Shown: piece by piece, positions 53,914 to 61,941 of the stretch | Layout: each line of letters starts with the position of its first letter | Position numbering within the stretch: position 1 is the first letter of the stretch | From: Agromyces sp. S2-1-8 | GTDB lineage: Bacteria; Actinomycetota; Actinomycetes; Actinomycetales; Microbacteriaceae | DNA length: 64,000 nucleotides | Direction of reading: 5' to 3' | Assembly (NCBI RefSeq): GCF_021129215.1 | Contig: NZ_JAJOLP010000001.1 | Coordinates: 2,418,001-2,482,000 of the forward strand | Position numbers and translations under genes: made by a program | Notes under the pieces: generated by a model | What the model was told of the DNA's origin: nothing | The model's input: the letters and a program-made list of their open reading frames with translations, nothing else | Database searches by the model: none

Positions 53914-56166
53914 GTGACGGAGACCGGGGTCAATTCGACGGCGTCGCTGCGCCGTCTCGTGCCGCGGATCTTCTCCAAGGCGCAGCCGTCGGGTGCGGTC
54001 GACACGCTCATCCGCACGGTGCGCATGCACCACCCGAAGGCCGACGTCGCGCTCATCGAACGCGCGTACACGGTCGCCGATCGGGCGCACGAGGGGCAGA
54101 AGCGCAAGAGCGGCGAGCCGTACATCACGCACCCGATCGCCGTCGCGCAGATCCTCGCCGACCTCGGCATCGGCTCCAAGACGGTGGCGGCGGCGCTGCT
54201 GCACGACACCGTCGAAGACACGGCATACACGCTCGACGAGGTGCGTGCCGACTTCGGCGATGAGATCGCGATGCTCGTCGACGGCGTGACGAAGCTCGAC
54301 AAGGTCAAGTACGGCGACTCCACCCAGGCCGAGACGGTGCGCAAGATGATCGTCGCGATGTCGAAGGACATCCGCGTGCTGATCATCAAGCTCGCCGACC
54401 GACTCCACAACGCACGCACGTGGGGCTTCGTGCCGGCCGAGAAGGCGGCGCGCAAGGCGACCGAGACGCTCGAGATCTACGCCCCCCTCGCGCATCGCCT
54501 CGGCATCCAGGCGATCAAGTGGGAGCTCGAGGACCTCTCGTTCGCGGTGCTCTACCCGAAGCTCTACGCCGAGATCGAGAGCCTCGTGAAGCAGCGCACC
54601 CCGCAGCGCGAGGAGTTCGTGCAGAACGTCATCGACCTCGTCAATGACGACCTCAAGGCTGCGAAGATCCGCGGCAAGGTCGTCGGGCGTCCGAAGCAGT
54701 ACTACTCGATCTACCAGAAGATGATCGTGCGGGGCCGCGACTTCGACGAGATCTACGACCTCGTCGGCATCCGCGTGCTCGTCAACTCGGTGCGCGACTG
54801 CTACGCCGTGCTCGGTGCCATCCACGCCCGCTGGACCCCGCTGCCCGGCAGGTTCAAGGACTACATCGCGACTCCGAAGTTCAACCTCTACCAGTCGCTG
54901 CACACGACGGTGATCGGGCCGAAGGGCCGCGCGGTCGAGATCCAGATCCGCACGCACGACATGCACCAGCGCGCCGAGTACGGCGTCGCCGCGCACTGGA
55001 AGTACAAGGAGCAGACGACCGGCAAGTCGGCCGGCGGTCCGGCGCTCGCGAACGAGACCGACATGGCCTGGCTCGCCCACATCTCCGACTGGCAGGCCGA
55101 GACGGCCGACCCGGGGGAGTTCCTCGATTCGCTCCGGTTCGAGATCGGTGCGAAAGAGGTGTACGTGTTCACGCCGAAGGGGCGTGTGATCGGCCTTCCC
55201 TCAGGGGCCACGCCGGTCGACTTCGCGTACGCGGTGCACACCGAGGTCGGCCACCGCACGATGGGCGCCAAGGTCAACGGGCGACTGGTCCCGCTCGAGA
55301 GCGAGCTGTCGAGCGGCGACGTCGTCGAGGTGTTCACCTCGAAGAACCCCGACTCCGGCCCGAGCAAAGACTGGCTCGGGTTCGTCAAGAGTCCGCGCGC
55401 CCGCAACAAGATCCGGCAGTGGTTCACGAAGGAGCGCCGCGACGAGGCGATCGAGCAGGGCCGCGACGCGATCGCCCGCGCGATGCGCAAGCAGAACCTG
55501 CCGCTCCAGAAGCTCATGAGCCAGGAGTCGTTCGCCGAGGTCGCCGCGCAGCTGCACTACGACGACGTCTCCTCGCTCTATGCGGCCGTCGGCGAGGGGC
55601 ACGTCTCGACGCAGTCGGTGCTCGAGAAGGTCGTCTCGCTCGTGCGCGACATCGACGACGTCGACGAGCCCGACCTTCCGCTGCCGGCCCGTTCGCGGCC
55701 GCTTCCGCGACATTCCGACTCCGGGGTGCTCGTGCGCGGAGCGCCCGACATCCTCGTCAAGCTGGCTCGTTGCTGCACGCCCGTGCCGGGCGACCAGATC
55801 GTCGGCTTCATCACCCGAGGTGCCGGCGTCTCGGTGCACCAGGCGAACTGCCACAACGTGCAGTCGCTCATGCGCGAGCCGGAGCGGATGATCGACGTCG
55901 AGTGGGCGCCGAGCTCGAAGAGCGTCTTCCTCGTGCAGATCCAGATCGAGGCGCTCGATCGATCGGGCCTGCTCTCCGACGTGACGCGCGTCCTCTCGGA
56001 GCACCACGTCAACATCCTCTCGGCGAACGTCTCGACGTCGACCGACCGTCTCGCGCTCAGCCGCTTCGTCTTCGAGATGGGCGACACGACGCACCTCGAC
56101 CGGGTGCTGAACGCCGTCCGCCGCATCGACGCCGTCTACGACGTCTACCGCGTCAGCGACGGCTGA
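53914..56166 (+). CDS. rel: Bifunctional (p)ppGpp synthetase/hydrolase Rel
   Basis: 750 residues. The HD hydrolase domain has HDTVEDT with His97-Asp98, and HNARTWGF. The synthetase domain has the RFKDYIATPKFNLYQSLHT segment; RFKD rather than ExDD is the bifunctional type. The TGS domain (EVYVFTPKGRVIGLPSGATPVDFAYAVHTEVG, by segments) and a C-terminal ACT domain (LVQIQIEALDRSGLLSDVTRVL) follow, with the conserved Cys pair in LARCCTPVPGD. It controls the stringent response. The 3' end lies in a run of 18-bp tandem repeats. Confidence 0.97.
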   Translation: MTETGVNSTASLRRLVPRIFSKAQPSGAVDTLIRTVRMHHPKADVALIERAYTVADRAHEGQKRKSGEPYITHPIAVAQILADLGIGSKTVAAALLHDTVEDTAYTLDEVRADFGDEIAMLVDGVTKLDKVKYGDSTQAETVRKMIVAMSKDIRVLIIKLADRLHNARTWGFVPAEKAARKATETLEIYAPLAHRLGIQAIKWELEDLSFAVLYPKLYAEIESLVKQRTPQREEFVQNVIDLVNDDLKAAKIRGKVVGRPKQYYSIYQKMIVRGRDFDEIYDLVGIRVLVNSVRDCYAVLGAIHARWTPLPGRFKDYIATPKFNLYQSLHTTVIGPKGRAVEIQIRTHDMHQRAEYGVAAHWKYKEQTTGKSAGGPALANETDMAWLAHISDWQAETADPGEFLDSLRFEIGAKEVYVFTPKGRVIGLPSGATPVDFAYAVHTEVGHRTMGAKVNGRLVPLESELSSGDVVEVFTSKNPDSGPSKDWLGFVKSPRARNKIRQWFTKERRDEAIEQGRDAIARAMRKQNLPLQKLMSQESFAEVAAQLHYDDVSSLYAAVGEGHVSTQSVLEKVVSLVRDIDDVDEPDLPLPARSRPLPRHSDSGVLVRGAPDILVKLARCCTPVPGDQIVGFITRGAGVSVHQANCHNVQSLMREPERMIDVEWAPSSKSVFLVQIQIEALDRSGLLSDVTRVLSEHHVNILSANVSTSTDRLALSRFVFEMGDTTHLDRVLNAVRRIDAVYDVYRVSDG

Positions 56167-56204
56167 AGCGTCAGCGACGGCCGAACCGTCAGCGACGGCC
56201 GAAC
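56151..56204. repeat. Three 18-bp tandem repeats across the rel stop codon
   Basis: Units at 56151-56168, 56169-56186 and 56187-56204 (CGTCAGCGACGGCCGAAC and a variant). The first contains the last codons and stop of rel. The minus-strand neighbour ends in the third unit; each unit supplies a TGA on that strand. Confidence 0.9.
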
Positions 56205-56806
56205 CGCGCCGAGGACGGTTCGCGCGCGAACTCCGCACGCAGCCTCCCCTCGACGCGTACGGCCGTCTCGGCGCGGCCGAGGCGCTCGAACGCTCGGGCA
56301 CGGTGCGGCAGCCGGTGTGCGTCGGCGAGACGATCGCGCACCCGTCCGGCGAAGCCGTCGCGAGCGCCGATCATGCGCGCCAGCACCTGCTCGACCGGCT
56401 CGTCGCCGATCGTGGGATCGCGCAGCAGGTCGAACGCCGTGCGCACGTCGTCGGTGCACGCGATGCCGTCGTGGCGCACGACCTCGTCGTCGCCGATCGA
56501 CACCTCGCGGACCACCGCGGCACGGGCGGAGACGACAGCGACGCGGGCCTCGTGCGGCACGCAGAACTGCGCGACCTCCGGCGGAGCGTCGAGCGCGCCG
56601 TGCACCCAGGCCGCTGACAACCGCTCGATGATGAGTGCGCGGGGCGCGCGCCGGGCGACAACCGCCGCGCGCAGGCTCGGCAGGTCGGGTTCGTCGATCG
56701 GCGCCCAGGCGTCGTCGATATGGAAGAGTTCGCCGTCGATGCGGGCCGCGCACAGCTCGGCGAGCGGCAGGTCATCGGTGCCGAGCACTGCGGGAAGTCG
56801 CGCCAT
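56189..56806 (-). CDS. Uncharacterised protein, possibly AbiEi-antitoxin-like
   Basis: 205 residues. Features are a short N-terminal region (LPLAELCAARIDGELFHIDD), then ALIIERLSAAWVHGALDAPPEVAQFCVPHEARV and VRHDGIACTDDVRTAFDLLRDP. The order 'WxHG, beta strands, DVxTAFDLLR' resembles actinobacterial proteins annotated as type IV AbiEi-family antitoxins, but the N-terminal winged helix is not evident and no AbiEii toxin gene is next to it. The ATG at 56806 is preferred to the GTG at 56809. The frame ends within the 18-bp repeats. Confidence 0.65.
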   Translation of the reverse strand: MARLPAVLGTDDLPLAELCAARIDGELFHIDDAWAPIDEPDLPSLRAAVVARRAPRALIIERLSAAWVHGALDAPPEVAQFCVPHEARVAVVSARAAVVREVSIGDDEVVRHDGIACTDDVRTAFDLLRDPTIGDEPVEQVLARMIGARDGFAGRVRDRLADAHRLPHRARAFERLGRAETAVRVEGRLRAEFAREPSSARFGRR

Positions 56807-56903
56807 CACCCCATGCTGCGGTATCCGCGGTGCCGGAAACGGGCGATCGGCCGTCCTGTGGAGAACGGCCGATCACACGTGGATGTCGCGGAGGAGTCGA
56901 ACC

Positions 56904-58136
56904 TCAGCCGCCGACGGCCTTCAGCCAAGCACGGCGAGCCTCGAGCGCCTCGCGTGCCTCTGCGGCGGCCTTGTCGTCGCCGGCCGCCTCTGCGGCGGAG
57001 AGCTCGGACTCGAGCTTCTCGATCGCCTCCTGGAGCTGACCGAGCATGCCCTCGGAACGCGCCTTCTTCTCGGGGTCCTCGCGCTGCCAGCGCTCGTCCT
57101 CCAGCGAGCGGACGTGGTTCTCGACCTTGCGGAGGCGATCCTCGATCGGGCGGACCTGATCGCGGGGGACGCGGCCGATCTCGTCCCACTGGCGCTGGAT
57201 GCGGTTGAGCGCGGCGCGCGCGGGCTTCGGGTCCTTCTCGCCGAGCAGGACCTCGGCCTCGGTCAGGAGCACGAGCTTCTCGTCGAGGTTCGCGCGGTAC
57301 GCCTCGTCCTCCTTCGCGTCGATCTCGGCCTTGGCGTCGAAGAGCACGTCGCCCGCGGCCTTGAAGCGTGCCCAGAGCTGGTCGTCGAGCTTCTTGCCGG
57401 CGCGTCCGGCCAGCTTCCACTCGTCGAGGAGACTGCGGTAATCGCCGACCGCGTCGGCACCGCGCGGTGCGAGCGCCTCGGCGCGCTCGATGAGTCGCTG
57501 CTTGCGAGCGCGCACATCGCGGTGGCTCGCGTCGAGCTCGGCGAAGAAGGCCTTGCGATGCTGCTCGATGGTCGAGCGTGCGGCGCGGAACCGCTTCCAC
57601 AGGTCGTTCGCCTCGCCCTTGGGAAGCCGGGGGCCCTCCTGCTGGTGGCGCTGCCAGCTCGCGAAGAGGGCGTCGAGCTCTGCGGAGGTCTGCTTCCACT
57701 GGGTCTTCGCCGGGTCTTGAGCAGCGAGCCGCTCGGCCTGCTCGACGATGCGCGTGCGCTCGGTGATCGCCTCGCCCAGCGCCGCCTTCGCCTCGGCCTG
57801 CTGCTGTTCGGTGAGCTCCTTCGTCGTGCCCGAGAGGGCCTCGAGCCGACGGGAGAGCGCGTCGAGGTCGCCGACCGCGTGGGCATCGGCGACGGAGTCG
57901 GTGAGCGCCGCCACGGCCTTCGCCACGTCGGCCGCGGGCGCGCCGCGACGCACGCGCTGCTCGAGCAGCGTGACCTGACCGGCGAGGTCGGCGTACTTGC
58001 GCTCGAAGTACGCGAGCGCCTCCTCAGCCGTGGCATCGGGGTACTGGCCGACCTCGCGTTCGCCGTCGCTCGTGCGGACGAAGACGGTGCCCGTCTCGTC
58101 GACGCGGCCCCACGGTTGCTGATCTGATTCGGTCAC
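56904..58136 (-). CDS. DUF349 coiled-coil protein
   Basis: 410 residues, almost entirely helical. Several DUF349 units are visible, each with the 'W..F' spacing: LWKRFRAARSTIEQHRKAFF, LWARFKAAGDVLFDAKAEID and RQWDEIGRVPRDQVRPIEDRLRKVENHV. The last 40 residues are Ala/Glu-rich coiled coil. The family is widespread in actinobacteria and uncharacterised; a role in RNA or ribosome binding has been suggested for relatives but is not shown here. GTG start with AGGGTGAGG upstream. The frame stays open back through the 78-bp repeats, which carry an in-frame ATG at 58169. Confidence 0.85.
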   Translation of the reverse strand: MTESDQQPWGRVDETGTVFVRTSDGEREVGQYPDATAEEALAYFERKYADLAGQVTLLEQRVRRGAPAADVAKAVAALTDSVADAHAVGDLDALSRRLEALSGTTKELTEQQQAEAKAALGEAITERTRIVEQAERLAAQDPAKTQWKQTSAELDALFASWQRHQQEGPRLPKGEANDLWKRFRAARSTIEQHRKAFFAELDASHRDVRARKQRLIERAEALAPRGADAVGDYRSLLDEWKLAGRAGKKLDDQLWARFKAAGDVLFDAKAEIDAKEDEAYRANLDEKLVLLTEAEVLLGEKDPKPARAALNRIQRQWDEIGRVPRDQVRPIEDRLRKVENHVRSLEDERWQREDPEKKARSEGMLGQLQEAIEKLESELSAAEAAGDDKAAAEAREALEARRAWLKAVGG

Positions 58137-58147
58137 GGCCTCACCCT

Positions 58148-58352
58148 GTCGTAGGTCGGATGCCGCCATCGGCGGCGATGCTGCGGTCAAGCCTACTGAG
58201 CGGCGGACACGGGCTGTGCCGCCGCGTCGTAGGTCGGATGCCGCCATCGGCGGCGATGCTGCGGTCAAGCCTACTGAGCGGCGGTCACGGGCTGTGCCGC
58301 CGCGTCGTAGGTCGGATGCCGCCATCGGCGGCGATGTGCTGTCAAGCCTATT
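58148..58352 (-). repeat. 78-bp tandem repeats, 2.6 copies
   Basis: Copies begin at 58148, 58226 and 58304; the first two differ by a single base, the third diverges and is partial. Each contains GCCGCC-ATC-GGCGGC, a small perfect hairpin, and on the minus strand TTGACC or TTGACA. They fill the region upstream of the DUF349 gene. The period is divisible by three, so the minus-strand frame reads through as 26-residue repeats. Confidence 0.95.
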
Positions 58353-58377
58353 GCACCGGTCGAAGACGGCGCCGCGC

Positions 58378-59154
58378 TCACTCGATCGTGACGGAGGTGA
58401 TCGTCGTGGGGACGGTCGGGGCGCCGTCGGACGCTCCATCGGCCGGTCCGGCATCGGTGATGCCCGCCCGCAGCTCGTCGAGCCCGCTCGTCACCCGACC
58501 GATCACCGTGTATCCGCCGTCGTCGGTCGGGAGCGTCGTGTCCTCATAGACGATGAAGAACTGGCTGCCCTGGCTGTACGTGTTTCCGGGCTGGCGCGCC
58601 ATCGCGATCGTGCCGGCGGGGTAGACCCCGTCGGCCGGCGCGTTCTCGATGGGGCCGTAGCTGTAGCCCGGGCCACCGCTGCCGTCGCCGTTCGGGTCGC
58701 CGCACTGCAGGACCCAGATCGAGTCCTTCGTGAGCCGGTGGCAGCTGACGCCGTCGTAGAAGCCCGACTGGATGAGGCTGATCTCGCTCGACACCGCCTG
58801 CGGTGCCGCGGCGCCGTCGAGCTCGACCCCGAGCGGGATCTCGTTGAGCGTCAGCGTCCCGGTCCAGGTCCGGTCCTCGGCCAGGTCGGCCGAGGGCACG
58901 TCGCCCTGGTTCTCGCCGGCGGCGGCCGACGGCGTCGGCGTGGCCGAGGCCTCGGGCTCCGGGCTCCCCGGGCCGCCGTTGAAGAAGAAGAGCTGCGCAC
59001 CGACGGCGAGGGCCAGCACGACGACGAGCGTGATGCTCGCGATGACGTTGTCGCGCGTGCGACGCCGCTGCTTGCCGGCGTGCACCTCTTGCCTGGCCTG
59101 GTAGGTGCGGAGGCGTGCGCGTTCCTCGCGTGCCTGACGGTCGTTCGATGCCAC
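58378..59154 (-). CDS. Membrane-anchored cyclophilin-type peptidyl-prolyl isomerase
   Basis: 258 residues. A basic N-terminus (about 1-35) and one helix (about 38-60, [22 protein letters not shown] by segments) anchor a Pro/Ser/Thr-rich linker (about 62-95) and an extracytoplasmic cyclophilin domain: [46 protein letters not shown] and [13 protein letters not shown]. Residues of the isomerase site (His/Arg in CHRL, Gln in GSQFF) remain. Probably folds exported proteins. GTG start with AGGAG six bases upstream. The preceding DUF349 gene is transcribed the same way. Confidence 0.92.
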   Translation of the reverse strand: MASNDRQAREERARLRTYQARQEVHAGKQRRRTRDNVIASITLVVVLALAVGAQLFFFNGGPGSPEPEASATPTPSAAAGENQGDVPSADLAEDRTWTGTLTLNEIPLGVELDGAAAPQAVSSEISLIQSGFYDGVSCHRLTKDSIWVLQCGDPNGDGSGGPGYSYGPIENAPADGVYPAGTIAMARQPGNTYSQGSQFFIVYEDTTLPTDDGGYTVIGRVTSGLDELRAGITDAGPADGASDGAPTVPTTITSVTIE

Positions 59155-59280
59155 GCCTGCTCCTTCTCGGCCGACCCCCTCGTGGGAGTGCTGCTGCGAG
59201 CCGACTCTACAAAAGCCCTCGGGCGTGCACCAATCGCCGCGCTGCACGGCGGCGCAGAAGGCGGTGTCGGATGCCGCGGC

Positions 59281-59286
59281 TACGCT
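59281..59286 (+). promoter_or_regulatory. -10 box of rarA (leaderless geometry)
   Basis: TACGCT ends seven bases before the ATG at 59294; no Shine-Dalgarno sequence. Confidence 0.45.
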
Positions 59287-59293
59287 TGATCGC

Positions 59294-60682
59294 ATGGTGG
59301 ATTCCGGCCCGGGACTGCGCTCGGGCGCGACCCCGCTCGCAGTGCGCATGCGCCCGACCAGCCTCGACGAGGTCGCCGGGCAGCGGCATCTGCTGACCCC
59401 CGGTTCGCCGCTCGTGGCGCTGGCCGGCGATCGCACCGGCGAGAGCGGGTCGGTGTCGGTCATCCTCTGGGGGCCGCCCGGTACGGGCAAGACGACGCTC
59501 GCCCAGGCGATCGCCCGATCGTCGGGGCGCAAGTTCGTCGAACTCTCCGCCGTCACTGCCGGCGTGCGCGACGTGCGCCACGTGATGGAGGAGGCCCAGG
59601 CCAGCCGCGACCTCTACGGCATCTCCACCGTCCTCTTCCTCGACGAGATCCACCGCTTCACGAAGGCGCAGCAAGACGCATTGCTGCCGGGCGTCGAGAA
59701 CGGGTGGGTGATCCTCGTCGCCGCGACGACCGAGAACCCGTCGTTCTCGGTGATCTCGCCCTTGCTGTCGCGGTCCCTGCTGCTGACGCTCGAACTCCTG
59801 AGCGACGACGATCTCGGTGTGCTCGTCGACCGTGCCGTCGCCGATCCGCGAGGGCTCGCGGGCAAGGTCGTGCTCGACCCCGAGGCGCGAGCGGCGATCG
59901 TGCGGCTCGCCTCGGGTGACGCCCGTCGCGCGCTCACCGCGCTCGAGGCCTCGGCGATCTCCGCCGCGGCCGAGCCGGCCGTGGCGGCGGAGACGTCCGA
60001 CGGCGACTCCGAGTCGGGGGAGCGCGAGGCCGAGGCATCCTCGCCGGTCATCACCGCCGATGTGGTGGCGCGCGCCGTCGACCGGGCGCTCCTGCGCTAC
60101 GACCGAAACGGCGACGAGCACTACGACGTGATCAGCGCCTTCATCAAGTCGGTGCGCGGCAGCGACGTCGACGCTGCACTGCACTATCTCGCGCGCATGA
60201 TCGAGGCGGGCGAAGACCCGCGGTTCATCGCGCGCCGCATCATCGTGCTCGCCTCGGAAGACATCGGCCTCGCCGACCCGCAGGCGCTCGGCGTCGCGGT
60301 CGCCGCCGCCGACGCGGTGCAGTACATCGGCATGCCCGAAGGGCGCATCCCGCTCGCGCAGGCCGTGGTGCACCTCGCAACGGCGCCGAAGTCGAACGCC
60401 GCGTACCTCGGCATCGACCAGGCCATCGCCGACGTGCGCGCGGGCAAGGCCGGGCGAGTGCCGAAACACCTGCGCGATGCGCACTACCCGGGGGCGAAGC
60501 GGCTCGGGCACGGCAAGGGCTACCGGTATCCGCACGACGACGCGATCGGCGTCGTCGCGCAGGAGTACCTGCCCGACACCCTGCGCGGCGCGGTCTACTA
60601 CGAGCCGACCGAGCACGGCAACGAGCGCGAGGTCTCCGCACGCCTCGCGAAGATCCGGCGCATCGTGCGCGGCGAGCGCTGA
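59294..60682 (+). CDS. rarA: Replication-associated recombination protein A (RarA/MgsA)
   Basis: 462 residues. AAA+ domain: [15 protein letters not shown] (Walker A), [10 protein letters not shown] (Walker B), [11 protein letters not shown] (sensor 1), SGDARRAL (sensor 2). The tetramerisation domain has [15 protein letters not shown] and RHEARRI-like [19 protein letters not shown], and a C-terminal MgsA region [19 protein letters not shown]. Acts on stalled replication forks. An Ala/Glu-rich insertion at about 228-252 contains one GGATGCCTCG copy (reverse). Probably leaderless. Confidence 0.96.
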   Translation: MVDSGPGLRSGATPLAVRMRPTSLDEVAGQRHLLTPGSPLVALAGDRTGESGSVSVILWGPPGTGKTTLAQAIARSSGRKFVELSAVTAGVRDVRHVMEEAQASRDLYGISTVLFLDEIHRFTKAQQDALLPGVENGWVILVAATTENPSFSVISPLLSRSLLLTLELLSDDDLGVLVDRAVADPRGLAGKVVLDPEARAAIVRLASGDARRALTALEASAISAAAEPAVAAETSDGDSESGEREAEASSPVITADVVARAVDRALLRYDRNGDEHYDVISAFIKSVRGSDVDAALHYLARMIEAGEDPRFIARRIIVLASEDIGLADPQALGVAVAAADAVQYIGMPEGRIPLAQAVVHLATAPKSNAAYLGIDQAIADVRAGKAGRVPKHLRDAHYPGAKRLGHGKGYRYPHDDAIGVVAQEYLPDTLRGAVYYEPTEHGNEREVSARLAKIRRIVRGER

Positions 60683-60746
60683 GTCGGGGCGCCGGCGGGC
60701 GTCGCGAGACGGCAGCGCCCTCGAAGTCGGCGCGCCCCCGGCGTGA

Positions 60747-60752
60747 TACGAT
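60747..60752 (+). promoter_or_regulatory. -10 box of rpsD
   Basis: TACGAT with TG two bases upstream (extended -10), no clear -35. Transcription would start near 60759, giving an unusually long leader of about 157 bases. Confidence 0.5.
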
Positions 60753-60792
60753 GGTCGCTGGCCTGAAGCCAGATCCTCGAGCGCGGCTGCGA

Positions 60793-60881
60793 GAGGGTCA
60801 CCGGCGAGTGGGTGCGATCTGTAGCCGATCCACCCCTGGCGAATCCCTCTGACACAGATCTGCGGCGCACGAACGCGCCGC
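60793..60881 (+). promoter_or_regulatory. Structured leader of rpsD with mutually exclusive helices, candidate S4 autoregulatory site
   Basis: GAGGG (60793-60797) can pair with CCCTC (60845-60849), and GGGTGCGATC (60810-60819) with GATCCACCC (60827-60835). Alternatively GATCTGT (60816-60822) pairs with ACAGATC (60854-60860), crossing both, which makes a pseudoknot or a switch. A strong hairpin GCGGCGC/GCGCCGC (60862-60868, 60875-60881) follows and ends 34 bases before the GTG. S4 represses its own synthesis in other bacteria by binding such leaders. Confidence 0.45.
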
Positions 60882-60915
60882 GGGTTTCACTTGAGATTCT
60901 TCCGAAAGGACATTC

Positions 60916-61539
60916 GTGTCGAACCGTTCCCGCAGCAAGACCCGCCTCTCCCGTGCGCTCGGCGTGGCCCTCACCCCGAAGGCCGCCCGCTACATGGAGA
61001 AGCGCCCCTACGCTCCCGGTGAGCACGGCCGCACCAAGCGCAAGGCCGACAGCGACTTCGCGGTCCGTCTGCGCGAGAAGCAGCGCCTGCGCGCCCAGTA
61101 CGGCATCCGCGAGAAGCAGCTGAAGATCGCCTACGTCGAGGCCAAGCGCACCGCCGGCCAGACGGGTGAGAACCTGGTCGAGCTGCTCGAGATGCGCCTC
61201 GACGCGCTCGTGCTGCGCGCCGGCTTCGCCCGCACCATCTCGCAGGCCCGCCAGTTCGTGGTGCACCGCCACATCCTCGTCGACGGCCAGCTCGTCGACC
61301 GCCCGTCGTTCCGCGTGAAGCCGGGCCAGCTCGTGCACGTGAAGACCCGCAGCGAGGGCACCGAGCCGTTCCAGGTCGCCGCCGCCGGCGGTCACGCCGA
61401 CGTGCTCCCCAAGGTTCCGGGCTACCTCGAGGTCGAGCTCGACAAGCTCCAGGCCAAGCTCGTCCGTCGCCCGAAGCGGGCCGAGGTCCCCGTGACCTGT
61501 GACGTCCAGCTCGTCGTCGAGTACTACGCGGCTCGCTGA
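60916..61539 (+). CDS. rpsD: 30S ribosomal protein S4
   Basis: 207 residues. Begins MSNRSRSKTRLSRALGVALTPKAARYMEKRPYAPGEHG (split here by residues 1-38), the actinobacterial form with no N-terminal zinc Cys residues. The S4 RNA-binding domain is at about 96-160 (LDALVLRAGFARTISQARQFVVHRHI). A primary 16S rRNA-binding protein and assembly initiator. GTG start preceded by GAAAGGA. A strong terminator follows at 61554-61587. Confidence 0.98.
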   Translation: MSNRSRSKTRLSRALGVALTPKAARYMEKRPYAPGEHGRTKRKADSDFAVRLREKQRLRAQYGIREKQLKIAYVEAKRTAGQTGENLVELLEMRLDALVLRAGFARTISQARQFVVHRHILVDGQLVDRPSFRVKPGQLVHVKTRSEGTEPFQVAAAGGHADVLPKVPGYLEVELDKLQAKLVRRPKRAEVPVTCDVQLVVEYYAAR

Positions 61540-61553
61540 CGCAGGCTGCACCG

Positions 61554-61587
61554 AACAGGGGTCGCGGGGTTTCCCGCGGCCCCTGTT
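61554..61587 (+). terminator. Terminator of rpsD
   Basis: AACAGGGGTCGCGGG pairs with CCCGCGGCCCCTGTT (one G-U) around GTTT, 15 bases past the stop. Confidence 0.85.
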
Positions 61588-61619
61588 CCGCATTCGGCGG
61601 GCGGCCCGGCCCGCGCCAC

Positions 61620-61625
61620 TAGACT
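61620..61625 (+). promoter_or_regulatory. -10 box upstream of the 66-residue protein
   Basis: TAGACT, 56 bases before the GTG at 61682. Confidence 0.4.
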
Positions 61626-61681
61626 GATCCGAGGCGTGCCGAGCGCCATGGCGTCGGCGAGAGATCGAACAGGGAGCACCC

Positions 61682-61882
61682 GTGAAGAGCATTCTGTGGT
61701 TCACCGTCGGCGTCGCGGCCGGATTCGTGGTCGCGCACCAGGTCAACCAGACCAAGCAGGGCCGCGACTTCTTCGAGTCGATCGACGCGAAGGCGCGAGC
61801 GTTCGGCCACGCGATCGCCGAGGGCTACCACGCCCGCGACGCCGAGCTGCGCGCCGAGGCGGGCCCCGCCGCCGAGCGCTGA
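61682..61882 (+). CDS. Small single-helix membrane protein between rpsD and alaS
   Basis: 66 residues: one N-terminal helix (about 3-20, SILWFTVGVAAGFVVAHQV) and an amphipathic, charged C-terminal half (GRDFFESIDAKARAFGHAIAEGYHARDAELRAE by segments). Actinobacteria often carry a short membrane protein here (DUF948/DUF6167 types in others); this one is shorter than those. GTG start with AGGGAG upstream. Co-transcribed with alaS 59 bases downstream. Confidence 0.75.
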   Translation: MKSILWFTVGVAAGFVVAHQVNQTKQGRDFFESIDAKARAFGHAIAEGYHARDAELRAEAGPAAER

Positions 61883-61941
61883 GCCACCACCCCATCTCCT
61901 TCCGGCCCGGGCGACCCCGGGCTCGACCCCAGAACGGAACC

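Noticed and set aside
58148-58352. CRISPR array
   Set aside because: The units are contiguous 78-bp tandem copies without unique spacers, and there are no cas genes.
58137-58454. DUF349 protein beginning within the 78-bp repeats
   Set aside because: The frame is open and has in-frame ATGs, but none has a ribosome-binding site, and the encoded repeat looks non-native. The GTG at 58136 is preferred, though not proven.
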